Positions 8,328 through 17,154 of a DNA stretch of 53,831 bases are shown here, piece by piece. The stretch is from Candidatus Obscuribacterales bacterium (GTDB lineage: Bacteria; Cyanobacteriota; Vampirovibrionia; Obscuribacterales; Obscuribacteraceae). Both the position numbers and the translations under genes were made by a program. Positions within the stretch are counted from its first letter, which is position 1; each line of letters opens with the position of its first letter. The stretch lies in the NCBI GenBank assembly GCA_020054205.1, contig JAGVLS010000015.1:1-53831 (forward strand), given 5' to 3'. A model generated the notes under the pieces. That model did no database searches and was not told where the DNA came from. It saw nothing but the letters and a program-made list of their open reading frames with translations.

Positions 8328-9653
8328 TTATCTAATTGCTGTCTGTTTAAACTTGGCAAGGACTTCTGTCACGACTTCTTTCACTGAAACATTGTTTTTT
8401 GCAGCATATTGAACACAGTCTTCAAATTCTGGTTGAATATTGACAATTTTACCTTCATTGTCACGAGCAATTTTTATCCGCACACTTTGGTTATTAGCTA
8501 AATTTACTGAATGCCATTCACGTTGAGCAATGATTCTTTCGACCACATAGCTGCGCGCACCAAGAGAAGATGTTTCTGCCAAAATGGCAGCTTGCAATTT
8601 TTCTTTGTCTTCCAATTTTGAAAAGATAGAAAGAATATTTCCCAAACGCCCTTTTTTCATTAACGCTGGTACGAGAGTAACATCCAATGCTCCCATTTGT
8701 TGAAATTTTTCTATAGCATGCGCTAGCATTTGCGGTGACATATCATCGATATTTGTTTCAATCACTGCAATTAATTCTTTTGCAAAAGATGACGTGTTAC
8801 CATTACTATTTTCTTGGTTAGGACTATTACCTAAAAGTAAACGACAAACATTTGGCCAACGTTTTCCTTCACGGCTGCCCGCTCCATAGCCAACGCCTTC
8901 AATTTTTTCAAATTCTGGAATATTACCAAAGCTATGGGCGATTTCACAAAGAATAGCTGCCCCAGTCGGTGTTAAACATTCAAAATCTATGTCCATTCCT
9001 AAAGTAGGTACATTTGCTTCGTTCAATAAATAAACTACTGCTGGCCCTGGTACAGGGAACATTCCATGTTCTGTTTTAACAAGCCCACGCCCAATACTTA
9101 GAGCAGAAACAAAACTTTTATTTATAGCCAGCATATCATAACCAATAGCAAAGCCAATGATATCTACAATTGCATCAACTGCTCCAACTTCATGAAAGTG
9201 TACTTCGTCCATAGAAGTTCCGTGCACTTGTGCTTCTGCTCTGGCCAAACGTTCAAATATTGCTTTAGCTAATTTTTTTGCTTTATCTGAAATTTTTGAT
9301 TGTGAAATAATTGCCAATACTTCAGGCAATTTTCTTGTCAAATGATCATGGTCATTATGATGCTTGTGATCATGGCTGTGTTCGTGATCATGACTCGAAT
9401 GCTCGTGATGATTTTCATGGCTATGATCGTGACTATGACTAGAGCCATTTTCTCCCAATAAAACATCTACTTTAGTACTTAAAATACTACCTTTAATTAC
9501 AGAGGCGATTTTTATTTCAAAGCTTTTTGCAGGCAATGCAATTTTTTTTAATTCTGTTAACCATTTATCTTTGTCTAAACCAGCACCTATTAAAGCACCA
9601 AGCAACATATCTCCTGAAGCACCAAGTTGACAGTCAAAATAAGCGATTTTCAT
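8328..9653 (-). CDS. larC: Nickel-pincer cofactor biosynthesis protein LarC
   Basis: LarC inserts nickel into the pincer nucleotide made by LarB and LarE, forming the cofactor of lactate racemase and related enzymes. The 441-residue product is one continuous frame, whereas in Lactobacillus the protein needs a programmed frameshift between larC1 and larC2. The N-terminus (YFDCQLGASGDMLLGALIGAG) is typical of the family (DUF111). Residues 73-104 hold 16 histidines alternating with Asp, Glu and Ser, a likely nickel store. The C-terminal ferredoxin-like part carries ETNIDDMSPQ. The start lies 5 bases after the exported protein at 9659-10315. larE is at 37703-38536; larB and larA are not in the window. 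Confidence 0.95.
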   Translation of the reverse strand: MKIAYFDCQLGASGDMLLGALIGAGLDKDKWLTELKKIALPAKSFEIKIASVIKGSILSTKVDVLLGENGSSHSHDHSHENHHEHSSHDHEHSHDHKHHNDHDHLTRKLPEVLAIISQSKISDKAKKLAKAIFERLARAEAQVHGTSMDEVHFHEVGAVDAIVDIIGFAIGYDMLAINKSFVSALSIGRGLVKTEHGMFPVPGPAVVYLLNEANVPTLGMDIDFECLTPTGAAILCEIAHSFGNIPEFEKIEGVGYGAGSREGKRWPNVCRLLLGNSPNQENSNGNTSSFAKELIAVIETNIDDMSPQMLAHAIEKFQQMGALDVTLVPALMKKGRLGNILSIFSKLEDKEKLQAAILAETSSLGARSYVVERIIAQREWHSVNLANNQSVRIKIARDNEGKIVNIQPEFEDCVQYAAKNNVSVKEVVTEVLAKFKQTAIR

Positions 9654-9658
9654 AGACT

Positions 9659-10315
9659 TTAATTATTACTTCTTGTCAGTAAAATTGTATCGGCGATTTG
9701 TTCATCTTTAGTTATGCTTACATGCTGAGATAATTTATGAACAAATTGTTTATAACGATTATTAGTAAACTCAATCATTTTATCACCAGGTGTAACAGTC
9801 AAAGTAAATCTTCCTGCACCATCTGTATCTACATATCCACCACCATTTATCGCATCAGCAATATCATGATTGTGGTGCGCATTGTAAACTGGAATAATGT
9901 GTACATTTATGCCTTTTAGCTCTTTATTTTCTGCTAGTACACGACCTGAAACTTGAAAGCCAGACTTTAGTTTAATAATAAAATGTTTTGTTTCATCACC
10001 AGAAATATTTTCTAACACCGCTTGTGTCAAACGTAATTTATCTGGTGGCACAACAATAAGACTAAACATATTACAAGGAGCATGATCAATTTCAAATTCC
10101 CCTTTGCCATTAGACTTATCAATTATAGTTTCATGGTTGGCTTTATTGATAAAACTTACTTTTGCCCGCGCTACAGCTTTTCCATATTGATCTGTAACTT
10201 TACCTTTAACAGAAAGAATGTCTTGTGTTTCTGCTGGCAAAACAGCTAAGGACATAGTAAAAATCATGGCAAAGAGCTGAATAGAATGTTTAATGCTAAA
10301 ATTCGAAATATTCAT
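9659..10315 (-). CDS. Exported carboxypeptidase-regulatory-like domain protein
   Basis: This 218-residue protein starts with a signal peptide (about 1-30, hydrophobic LFAMIFTMSLAVLPAET). Two beta-sandwich modules of the CarboxypepD-regulatory/CnaB type follow. The first runs about 34-115 (VKGKVTDQYGKAVARAKVSF, the usual start of the fold), the second about 117-215 (VSGRVLAENKELKGINVHII). No catalytic domain is attached, so it is probably a periplasmic or surface structural or binding protein. It sits 5 bases upstream of larC and is probably cotranscribed. A link to nickel or lactate metabolism is only a guess from position. Confidence 0.8.
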   Translation of the reverse strand: MNISNFSIKHSIQLFAMIFTMSLAVLPAETQDILSVKGKVTDQYGKAVARAKVSFINKANHETIIDKSNGKGEFEIDHAPCNMFSLIVVPPDKLRLTQAVLENISGDETKHFIIKLKSGFQVSGRVLAENKELKGINVHIIPVYNAHHNHDIADAINGGGYVDTDGAGRFTLTVTPGDKMIEFTNNRYKQFVHKLSQHVSITKDEQIADTILLTRSNN

Positions 10316-10410
10316 AATCTGAATGATGCTACTTCATCGAGCATGAAATTATCATTATCTAAAACTAACATAGTGTAAAATGATAAGATTCGCTCAGATA
10401 ATGGCAATAT

Positions 10411-11502
10411 ATGTCTATTCGCATTGGTTCACTTACTTTAAATAGCCGTGTTTACGTCCCGCCCATGGCGGGTGTAACTGATATTGTCTTTAGAGGCATT
10501 GTTAGAACCATCGATAAAAACTGTTTATTATCCACCGAAATGGTCTCCAGTAAAGCTTTAATGGCTCGCCCTGAAGCACGCATAATGGATTTAGCAAAAG
10601 ATGAACACCCAATTGGGATACAAATATTTGGGCATGAAGCAGATGTAATGGCACAAGCGGCACAAATGGCTGAAGCTAGAGGGGCAGATTTTATTGACAT
10701 TAATATGGGCTGTCCTGTGCCTAAAATCACTAAAGGCAAAGATGGTTGTGCTCTTATGAAAGAGCCAGATTTAGCTAAAGAAATTGTTCAAACAGTAAGT
10801 AGTGCTATAAAAATTCCCCTTACTGTCAAATTTCGCTTGGGTTGGGATGATGATTCTAGAAATGCTGTTGAATTTGGCACAATGCTTGAAGCCGCTGGTG
10901 CTAAAGCTGTAACAGTACATGGACGAACAAGACAACAATTATATTCTGGCAAAGCAGACTGGCAATTTATTGCTAAAGTAAAACAAGCTTTGTCTATTCC
11001 TGTTTTTGGCAATGGTGATGTATTTGAGCCAGAAGATGCTTTAAATTTATTATCTATTACTGGTTGCGATGGTGTAGCTGTTGCTCGGGGATCATTAGGC
11101 AATCCATGGCTTATTCCTAGAATTACAAAATATATTGATACGGGTATTTTAGATGATCCACCAAGTGAAATTGAAAAATTAGCTCTAGCATTCAAACATT
11201 GTCTTGGGCTTATTCAATACAAAGGACTGAGAGTAGGCACAAATGAATCGCGCCGCCACATGATTCATTACACAAAAGGCATTAGTCATAGCGCTGCTTT
11301 TCGTAATCGTTTAACTCAAATTACATCCATTGATGATGCTGTAAAAATACTTTCCGAATTAGCTAAGCAAATTGCTGGCAATTCTGGAGAAGAGGAATTT
11401 TTGAAACAAGCAGAGTCTCTGCAACAATTAGCGCCTATTTGGAATAAAGCAGAATTATCTCAAATATCGCAAAAAACCAAGCAAATGGTACAGCAATCGT
11501 AA
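10411..11502 (+). CDS. tRNA-dihydrouridine synthase (Dus family)
   Basis: This FMN enzyme reduces uridine to dihydrouridine in the tRNA D-loop. The 363-residue product has the Dus TIM barrel with an FMN-binding start (YVPPMAGVTD, 15-24), the catalytic cysteine in NMGCP (C101), conserved KFRLGW and VHGRTR motifs, and the phosphate-binding GNGDV near residue 202. The helical tRNA-recognition domain fills the C-terminus. It is closest in style to DusB. A TAAAAT box lies upstream, and no Shine-Dalgarno is visible. The 3' end overlaps a small membrane-protein gene on the opposite strand by 68 bases. Confidence 0.95.
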   Translation: MSIRIGSLTLNSRVYVPPMAGVTDIVFRGIVRTIDKNCLLSTEMVSSKALMARPEARIMDLAKDEHPIGIQIFGHEADVMAQAAQMAEARGADFIDINMGCPVPKITKGKDGCALMKEPDLAKEIVQTVSSAIKIPLTVKFRLGWDDDSRNAVEFGTMLEAAGAKAVTVHGRTRQQLYSGKADWQFIAKVKQALSIPVFGNGDVFEPEDALNLLSITGCDGVAVARGSLGNPWLIPRITKYIDTGILDDPPSEIEKLALAFKHCLGLIQYKGLRVGTNESRRHMIHYTKGISHSAAFRNRLTQITSIDDAVKILSELAKQIAGNSGEEEFLKQAESLQQLAPIWNKAELSQISQKTKQMVQQS

Positions 11503-11644
11503 AAACTGTATCTAAACCCCAATTGATATCCGTGCCATCTCTCCAGTCGCAATACCAGAGGACAGCATTTACAAAGGGTGTCATCGTCCAGCCCATAATG
11601 CCAGCCAGGAAGGCAAATATCAGTAATACTGCCCAAAAATCCAT
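11435..11644 (-). CDS. Small two-helix membrane protein
   Basis: This 69-residue protein is very hydrophobic and Trp/Phe-rich, with two membrane helices (about 4-24 and 45-67) joined by a short acidic loop (DWRDGTDINWG). I do not recognise a family. Two things support a real gene: GGGAGA lies about 10 bases before the ATG, and the composition is that of a membrane protein. Against it stands the 68-base antisense overlap with the dus 3' end. The function is unknown. Confidence 0.55.
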   Translation of the reverse strand: MDFWAVLLIFAFLAGIMGWTMTPFVNAVLWYCDWRDGTDINWGLDTVFTIAVPFAWFFAIFEIILLYSK

Positions 11645-11701
11645 TTGCTAAGGTCTCCCTGCATAGGTTATTAAAAGTCTACTAATGCAACAGCTTGGAT
11701 G

Positions 11702-11711
11702 CAACTAGTTG
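11702..11711. other. Perfect 10-bp palindrome between small membrane gene and rpoZ
   Basis: CAACTAGTTG is a perfect palindrome 58 bases upstream of the minus-strand small membrane gene. A small CCGC/GCGG stem follows at 11725-11739. It could be an operator for that gene or part of the end of the gmk-rpoZ transcript. No gene is seen in 11645-11815. Confidence 0.35.
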
Positions 11712-11815
11712 TAACCTTTACTAGCCGCAGCTAAAGCGGATTTAATGGGAAAAACACTAATGAGATAAGCAAATACCGCTTACCAACCTGGTTTTACTTA
11801 ACTTTATTGCTGATT

Positions 11816-12031
11816 TTAATAGACCAAATATTCTGAAGATGGCGAAATTAAGATGGTTCCATCGCCTTCGGCAGCTACCATTTGTAGAGCTTGAATAACC
11901 GGATTGGTAGCTCTAGGCTGATCTTTTGTCTCGTTCTTAATTTGTTTAGCACGCTGAGCTACTTTTAACACTAGCTCATAGCGATTAGGATCATTTTTCA
12001 ATAATTGATCAAGAATTCTTGTTGTACTCAT
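11816..12031 (-). CDS. rpoZ: RNA polymerase omega subunit
   Basis: This 71-residue protein matches bacterial omega: an N-terminal region with NRYELVLKVAQRAKQI (the conserved helix that contacts beta-prime), then NPVIQALQMVA. Omega helps beta-prime fold and join the core enzyme. It starts two bases after gmk on the same strand, the common gmk-rpoZ order. No separate ribosome site is visible in the short junction, so translational coupling with gmk is likely. The C-terminus (SPSSEYLVY) is not conserved. Confidence 0.92.
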   Translation of the reverse strand: MSTTRILDQLLKNDPNRYELVLKVAQRAKQIKNETKDQPRATNPVIQALQMVAAEGDGTILISPSSEYLVY

Positions 12032-12033
12032 AT

Positions 12034-12660
12034 TTAACTAAAATTTGTTGGTGATAATTTCCGAATACGGCAGCGTTCGGCGTAAATAATATGCTGAAGG
12101 TTTTCTACCGCCTTTTCAATATTATCATTTACAACCTCATAATAAAAGAGATGTTTTTCCAACATTTCTTGTTTAGCCTTTCTTAAACGTAACGAAATCT
12201 TATCATCCGTCTCAGTTGCCCGCCTCTTAAGCCTTTCTTCCAAATCAGCAAAAGAAGGAGGGGAGACAAAAATGAAGAGAGATTGCGGATGAGTTTTCCT
12301 TACCTGCTTAGCACCCTGCACTTCAATTTCCAATAAAACATCATTTCCTAAATTAAGCTGTTCTTCTACCCATTTCCTTGGCGTACCATAATAATTACCA
12401 GCAAATTCTGCCCATTCCATAAGCTCATTGTTTTTAACTAATTCATCAAATTGTTCTTTATTTACAAAGCGATAATGCACACCATCAATTTCGTTTTGCC
12501 GTTTTTCGCGAGTGGTAACAGACATGGATTTAACCAAACCATGTGTACTTGCCATAAGCTGCTTGGCAATCGTACCCTTGCCAACCCCGGAGGGTCCAGT
12601 AAAAACAATTAGATTTCCTTTGTGCATATTATGAAAATGTCTTCGCGGTATCATGAACAA
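12034..12660 (-). CDS. gmk: Guanylate kinase
   Basis: The enzyme phosphorylates GMP to GDP with ATP. The 208-residue product has the P-loop GPSGVGKG at 22-29, the GMP-binding SVTTREKRQNEIDGVHYRFV region and the lid segment with ERLKRRATETDDKISLRLRKA. The listed ATG gives 11 residues before the usual start; an internal ATG at 12627 (MHKGNLIVF) fits typical Gmk length better, and neither has a good ribosome site. It is first in a gmk-rpoZ unit, divergent from the rqcH-like gene across 42 bases. Confidence 0.95.
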   Translation of the reverse strand: MFMIPRRHFHNMHKGNLIVFTGPSGVGKGTIAKQLMASTHGLVKSMSVTTREKRQNEIDGVHYRFVNKEQFDELVKNNELMEWAEFAGNYYGTPRKWVEEQLNLGNDVLLEIEVQGAKQVRKTHPQSLFIFVSPPSFADLEERLKRRATETDDKISLRLRKAKQEMLEKHLFYYEVVNDNIEKAVENLQHIIYAERCRIRKLSPTNFS

Positions 12661-12702
12661 TAATATCTAATTCTGACACGAATCAATAATTCTCATTTAG
12701 TT

Positions 12703-14466
12703 ATGCAACCATTTGATGCTCTAACGTTAAAGGCCATTTTGCAAGAATTGCAGCCTTTAGTTACTAAGACAAGAATAGATCGAATATATCAAATCGGGCG
12801 CGATGAAATAATACTTTCATTACGTTCAAAAACAGGAATAACAAATTTACTAATTTCTGCCCACCAAGCGTATGGCAGATTATCTATAACCAAAAAACCA
12901 AATCCCAGCAAACAACATAATCAACCCAATTTTTGCTTATTACTTAGAAAGCATTTAACCGGTGCTCAATTAATACAATTAAGCGGCTTAGTCGGCGAGC
13001 GTATTGCTGATTTAACGTTTGCTTGTCGTGATGAGGTTGGCACTGAGTCAACCAAAATTTTATCAGCAGAAATTATGGGCAAACATAGCAATCTTATTGC
13101 CTGGGAAAAAGAAACAAAAAAAATAATAGCTGTTTCTCACGTTGTCAGCGAGTCTATGAGCAGACAACGACAAATTTCCCCTGGACTTACATATACTCGT
13201 CCACCAGTGAATGATAAAACAAATATTTTTAGTCTTGACAAAGAAACATTTTTCCATAAATTTGAACAATTAAATAACCTAAAATCCTCTGAAAATATAT
13301 CGCTAGAAGAATGGCTTTTAAAACATTTTTCTGGATTAGGGCGACATTTAGCAGAAGAAATTGTCAGTGCAACATCTACCACCGATTCACTAGCACAAAA
13401 TATCTGGCAAAGTATAAATACTATTGCCAATAGCACTGAATACAAACCAGCTATGTCTTTAGACTTGATAGATTATACTGTTTTGTCTTTATCATCTAAA
13501 ACAAAAGAAAACGATTATCAATCTTATTCATCTGTAAATGATATGGTCGATGAATATTATTTACGCTTGCAAGAACGCACACAAATACAACAAATAAAAG
13601 ACCGAATTAAAGCAGAGCTAAATGTACAAAAAAACAAATTAGAATTAAACCGCGATGCATCTATCAAGCAATTAGCAACTACAGAAAATCTAGACTCATA
13701 TAAACATTTTGGTGACTTTATACTAGCAAATGTAAATCAAATACATCCAGGACAAGAAAGTTTTGTTTGTGATGATTTTTATAATACTAATAATAAAATA
13801 TCAATTGAATTAAATCCAAACTTAAATGCCTCACAAAATGCTCAACATTATTATCGTCTATTTGCTAAAGCTCGAACAAGAAAAAAAATGGCTGAAGAAA
13901 ATATTGCTTATGCTAATGAAAAGTTAGAAACAATACAATCTCATTTAAATGAGCTGACCGCAGCCAATTCATTATCTGAAATCGAACGCATGCAAGGATA
14001 TGTATTAGGTTATAAACAAAAACAAATATCAGCTCACAAAGCACAAGAACAGTCTAAGTCTAAATCCAAAACAAAAGCTTCGCCATTATTAAACATCAAA
14101 TCTTCAGATGGTTTTGTTATATACGTGGGGCGAAATCGCAATGAAAACGATTATTTGATTTCAAAAACAGCTAAGCCATTTGATATTTGGCTGCATGTAA
14201 AAGGGCAGCAAGGCTCACATGCTCTAATAAAATTACCAAACAAAGAAGATCCCCCTCTTACAACCATAAAAGAAGCAGCTGAATTAGTTGCTCGTTTTTC
14301 TAAAACTGGACTAGGTAGCAAAATTACAGTTATCTATACTTATGCTAAACATGTAAAAAAAATTGGCAAAGATAAACCAGGACAAGTCATATATACAAAT
14401 GAAAAAACAATTGTTGTAGATACAGCTAAAACCATAACAAAAGTTTTGCAAAAATTATTCAAATAG
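12703..14466 (+). CDS. rqcH: NFACT-family ribosome quality-control protein (RqcH/FbpA-like)
   Basis: RqcH binds stalled 50S subunits and adds an alanine tail to the trapped nascent chain, marking it for proteolysis. The 587-residue product has the NFACT-N domain (about 1-215), a helical middle with coiled coil (about 270-440) and the NFACT-R domain (about 460-570, with YVGRNRNENDYL and WLHVKGQQGSHALIK). At the site where Bacillus RqcH has Asp-Arg, this protein has Glu-Arg (E99-R100), a conservative change. The basic stretch SKSKSKTKAS precedes NFACT-R. Older annotations call this family fibronectin-binding protein. No ribosome site is visible. It ends 2 bases from the convergent AIM24-like gene. 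Confidence 0.92.
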   Translation: MQPFDALTLKAILQELQPLVTKTRIDRIYQIGRDEIILSLRSKTGITNLLISAHQAYGRLSITKKPNPSKQHNQPNFCLLLRKHLTGAQLIQLSGLVGERIADLTFACRDEVGTESTKILSAEIMGKHSNLIAWEKETKKIIAVSHVVSESMSRQRQISPGLTYTRPPVNDKTNIFSLDKETFFHKFEQLNNLKSSENISLEEWLLKHFSGLGRHLAEEIVSATSTTDSLAQNIWQSINTIANSTEYKPAMSLDLIDYTVLSLSSKTKENDYQSYSSVNDMVDEYYLRLQERTQIQQIKDRIKAELNVQKNKLELNRDASIKQLATTENLDSYKHFGDFILANVNQIHPGQESFVCDDFYNTNNKISIELNPNLNASQNAQHYYRLFAKARTRKKMAEENIAYANEKLETIQSHLNELTAANSLSEIERMQGYVLGYKQKQISAHKAQEQSKSKSKTKASPLLNIKSSDGFVIYVGRNRNENDYLISKTAKPFDIWLHVKGQQGSHALIKLPNKEDPPLTTIKEAAELVARFSKTGLGSKITVIYTYAKHVKKIGKDKPGQVIYTNEKTIVVDTAKTITKVLQKLFK

Positions 14467-14468
14467 AT

Positions 14469-15158
14469 TTATAATCCAAAACGCATTGGAGCATATTTTT
14501 GTGCCCAAGCACCAAATGCTTTTGGATTACGAGTTTGCACCCAAACTTTGCCAGGACCTGTAAATTTACAAGCAAGTCCGGCACCACTAGCAAAGCTGGA
14601 AAACCATGTTTGTCCTGCCTTTACTATTGTATATTCCGTATCGCCTGCCCAAGCTACTATATGTCCATTATTGATTATATATTCAGCACCAGCCGGAATA
14701 GGCACTTCCATTATTGCCCCAAAGGCACTAACGGCAATATGTCCTGTGCCTTTCAAATGCAAAATAAACATCCCTGCACCTGAAAATAATCCTGCTTTCA
14801 ATTTTTGAATTTTAGTATCCATTTCTACATTTTCCAATGCTGCCAGCAAACAACCATTTTGCACAAAATAGTCTTGTCCATCAGTTAAAGAAATAACTTT
14901 TATATCGCCCGGGGCTGCTGGTGCTAAAAGAACATCACCCTTTTCATTTTCAGCTAATATTTCTTGGAAATAAAAAGTCTCGCCACCTAATATGGAGCGT
15001 TTTAGCGAACCAGAAAATCCACCCCACATATGTCCACGCAATGCTAAGCTTGCACTTTTTGCTACCATTGCTCCAGCAATCGCATTTAACTTTTCCCCTG
15101 GTTGAAGTGTAACAAGCATACTTGCATTTGAACCCGGAAAAAGCACTTCATATTCCAT
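14469..15158 (-). CDS. AIM24 / TIGR00266 family protein
   Basis: The 229-residue beta-rich protein belongs to the AIM24 family (TIGR00266), recognised by repeated Gly-rich beta units such as GAMVAKSASLALRG, HLKGTGHIAVSAFGAI and the ending VWVQTRNPKAFGAW. The bacterial role is not settled; the yeast member is mitochondrial. There is no signal peptide or membrane segment, so it should be cytoplasmic or peripheral. GGAG lies about 10 bases before the ATG. It converges on the rqcH-like gene with a 2-base gap and no room for a terminator. Confidence 0.88.
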   Translation of the reverse strand: MEYEVLFPGSNASMLVTLQPGEKLNAIAGAMVAKSASLALRGHMWGGFSGSLKRSILGGETFYFQEILAENEKGDVLLAPAAPGDIKVISLTDGQDYFVQNGCLLAALENVEMDTKIQKLKAGLFSGAGMFILHLKGTGHIAVSAFGAIMEVPIPAGAEYIINNGHIVAWAGDTEYTIVKAGQTWFSSFASGAGLACKFTGPGKVWVQTRNPKAFGAWAQKYAPMRFGL

Positions 15159-15299
15159 AAATCCGCTCCATCAAGCCTGGTAACATATACCCAGCATAAA
15201 AGATCATTCAAACATTATGTAAAAAACACTTATTAATGTTTCTCAAATATAAGTATTGGGAATAATTTGACTAGACTTTATGTAGCATAAGGAATATAT

Positions 15300-16184
15300 A
15301 TGCAGGACTCGTCAAATCCGATTAGTTTTCCTGCTCGCATTTACCAGCGCAATAGCGAAAATCCTATTAGTGTAACGATTACCGTTGACACAGAACTGGG
15401 TTATTTAAGTATAGTTAGGGAAAATGGCAAACATCAAGCTTCAATTCCTTTAGACAAATTAGATCTTAAACTAGGCGGCTCAACGCAGGACAGAATTGTA
15501 TTATTTTGTGGCACCACTGGTGATACTATTATTAGCAGCGATATCAAATTGCTTGACACATTACAGCAATCAAAAGATTTTCCTACACTTGCTCAACAAA
15601 TAGACAAAGCCAAAATAGACCAACGCTCTAGCCATATGCAAAAATTTATGGGAGTAGCACTATCTGCATTACCAGTTTTCTTGTTCATCATATGGATAAG
15701 TGTAGGCTTTACTCATTATAAAAATCCATGGTCAAAAGAGCCAAGCAAAAAAGAACTTATTCAAGAAAATAAAGCAGAAGCAAAAACAAGTCCAGTACCA
15801 GTAAGTACTATTATTGCTGAAGAGAAAAAAGAGCTAGAAAAACTTCAGCCACAAATACCTGAGCCCAAACCAATTGCTCCTAAGAAAGTCGAACTTGAAC
15901 AGTCAGAAGAAATGTATTTGCAAAACGTACAAAAACTTTTAAAAAAGAATTGGCATCCACCAATATTGAAAAACAACAAACAAACAATTGTTGAATTTGC
16001 TATTGATAAAGACGGAAAAACTTTTGACACAAAAATAAGTAAATCATCTGGTAGCAAAACTATGGATCAAGCAGCTTTAAAAGCAATATCTACCATCCCG
16101 CTTACCGCACCACCAAAAGGAATCGAAACTCCCTTGTTAATAGAATTTACTTTTAAGTGCAATGTAAAAGAAAAAAGGTCTTAG
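15300..16184 (+). CDS. TonB-like protein with cytoplasmic N-terminal domain
   Basis: The 294-residue protein ends in a TonB C-terminal fold (about 205-288, YLQNVQKLLKKNWHPP and VEFAIDKDGKTFDTKISKSSG). Before that come one membrane helix (116-136) and a Pro/Lys/Glu-rich periplasmic spacer (145-200). Ordinary TonB starts with its membrane helix. Here about 110 residues precede it, forming a beta-rich domain (PARIYQRNSENPISVTIT, then LSIV, then RIVLF) that resembles the DUF7092 module found before M48 peptidases; that match is from pattern memory. AAGGA sits 6 bases before the ATG. No ExbB or ExbD is in the window. The stop codon overlaps that of convergent lexA by 4 bases (TTAG). Confidence 0.8.
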   Translation: MQDSSNPISFPARIYQRNSENPISVTITVDTELGYLSIVRENGKHQASIPLDKLDLKLGGSTQDRIVLFCGTTGDTIISSDIKLLDTLQQSKDFPTLAQQIDKAKIDQRSSHMQKFMGVALSALPVFLFIIWISVGFTHYKNPWSKEPSKKELIQENKAEAKTSPVPVSTIIAEEKKELEKLQPQIPEPKPIAPKKVELEQSEEMYLQNVQKLLKKNWHPPILKNNKQTIVEFAIDKDGKTFDTKISKSSGSKTMDQAALKAISTIPLTAPPKGIETPLLIEFTFKCNVKEKRS

Positions 16185-16810
16185 GATAATTTACGGAATA
16201 GCGCTACAGCTGTACCTTGAATAGTAAGTTTTTGTTTTCCGTCTACATATATAGGTTCCATATCAGCATTGGCAGGCTGTAATCGATAGCGGCCTTTCTC
16301 TTTATAAAATCGTTTGAGAGTAGCAGTACCATCTTGCAATAATGCCACCACTATTTCACCATTGCTCGCTGTAGGAGTCGGCTTAACAATGACAAAATCA
16401 CCATCGTATATTCCATCTTCAATCATGGAATCACCTTTTATTTTTAAAGCAAAACATCCCTTTTCGCCATAGCTACTATCAACATCTAAATATTCTTTAT
16501 TCTCAAATGCATCTATTGGTCGACCAGCAGCAATTGTCCCAATTAATGGCACACGTGTTTGCTCTTCTTCTTGCATGTCTTCCAATTCGTGATCACCAAT
16601 TACACGTAATGACCTATTTAAGCCTGGTTCCCATTTAACAAGTCCTTTGTTTTTAAGCGCAACAACATGTTGATGTATGGTCATACGATTTTTTAGTCCT
16701 AAAGCTTTAGCTAGCTCTGCTAAAGTTGGTGCGTAACCATGTTTATTAGTTAAATGTAGAATTGCTTTTAAAACATCTTTTTGCCTAGGTGGCAATGAAT
16801 CAATATCCAT
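16181..16810 (-). CDS. lexA: SOS repressor LexA
   Basis: LexA represses DNA-damage genes and cleaves itself when RecA is activated. The 209-residue product has the winged-helix N-terminus (1-70, LPPRQKDVLKAI then helix-turn-helix around 29-52), the cleavage site Ala95-Gly96 (IAAGRPIDA), and the S24 Ser/Lys dyad S128 (GDSM) and K166 (TATLKRF). All residues needed for self-cleavage are present. A good promoter with an overlapping palindrome lies upstream (16907-16943), consistent with autorepression. AGGA lies about 10 bases before the ATG. It ends in a 4-base convergent overlap with the TonB-like gene. Confidence 0.96.
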   Translation of the reverse strand: MDIDSLPPRQKDVLKAILHLTNKHGYAPTLAELAKALGLKNRMTIHQHVVALKNKGLVKWEPGLNRSLRVIGDHELEDMQEEEQTRVPLIGTIAAGRPIDAFENKEYLDVDSSYGEKGCFALKIKGDSMIEDGIYDGDFVIVKPTPTASNGEIVVALLQDGTATLKRFYKEKGRYRLQPANADMEPIYVDGKQKLTIQGTAVALFRKLS

Positions 16811-16906
16811 TTGTTTTATCCTAAAAATGCTGACTTAAACCCCAAAACATAAGCCCAGCCCATATATACAGGCTTGCCAATATGAAGTTTTTATCCAACA
16901 GCTACC

Positions 16907-16943
16907 CATACGTAAGTATAGTATGTTAATGATTAAATGTCTA
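16907..16943 (-). promoter_or_regulatory. lexA promoter with overlapping palindromic operator candidate
   Basis: On the minus strand a -35 TAGACA (16943-16938) and -10 TATACT (16920-16915) are spaced 17 bases. The interrupted palindrome CATAC-N9-GTATG (16907-16925) covers the -10 box, the right place for an autorepressor. It does not match the Gram-positive GAAC-N4-GTTC or E. coli CTGT-N8-ACAG boxes. The rest of the 344-base gap to the TldD-like gene (16811-17154) shows no gene, only a weak TTGACT at 17091 that might serve that gene. Confidence 0.55.
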
Positions 16944-17154
16944 GTCTAATTAGTAGAAATTTTTTTGGCAGAGATATGTTTTTGTAAGCATGTGCAAAAA
17001 AGATAGATTTTGTTTTGCAACGCAGCTTGCTACACAGATAGAAATAAATATTTATATCAAGTAGACTGAGTTCCAAACACAGAAAAACTCTTGACTATAA
17101 GATCAATCATTTAAGTAGAGTTTTACAGATGGATAAACTTATACTGGAGGCAAA

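Noticed and set aside
8328..9653. Programmed frameshift in larC
   Set aside because: The gene is one continuous frame of normal total length, so none is needed.
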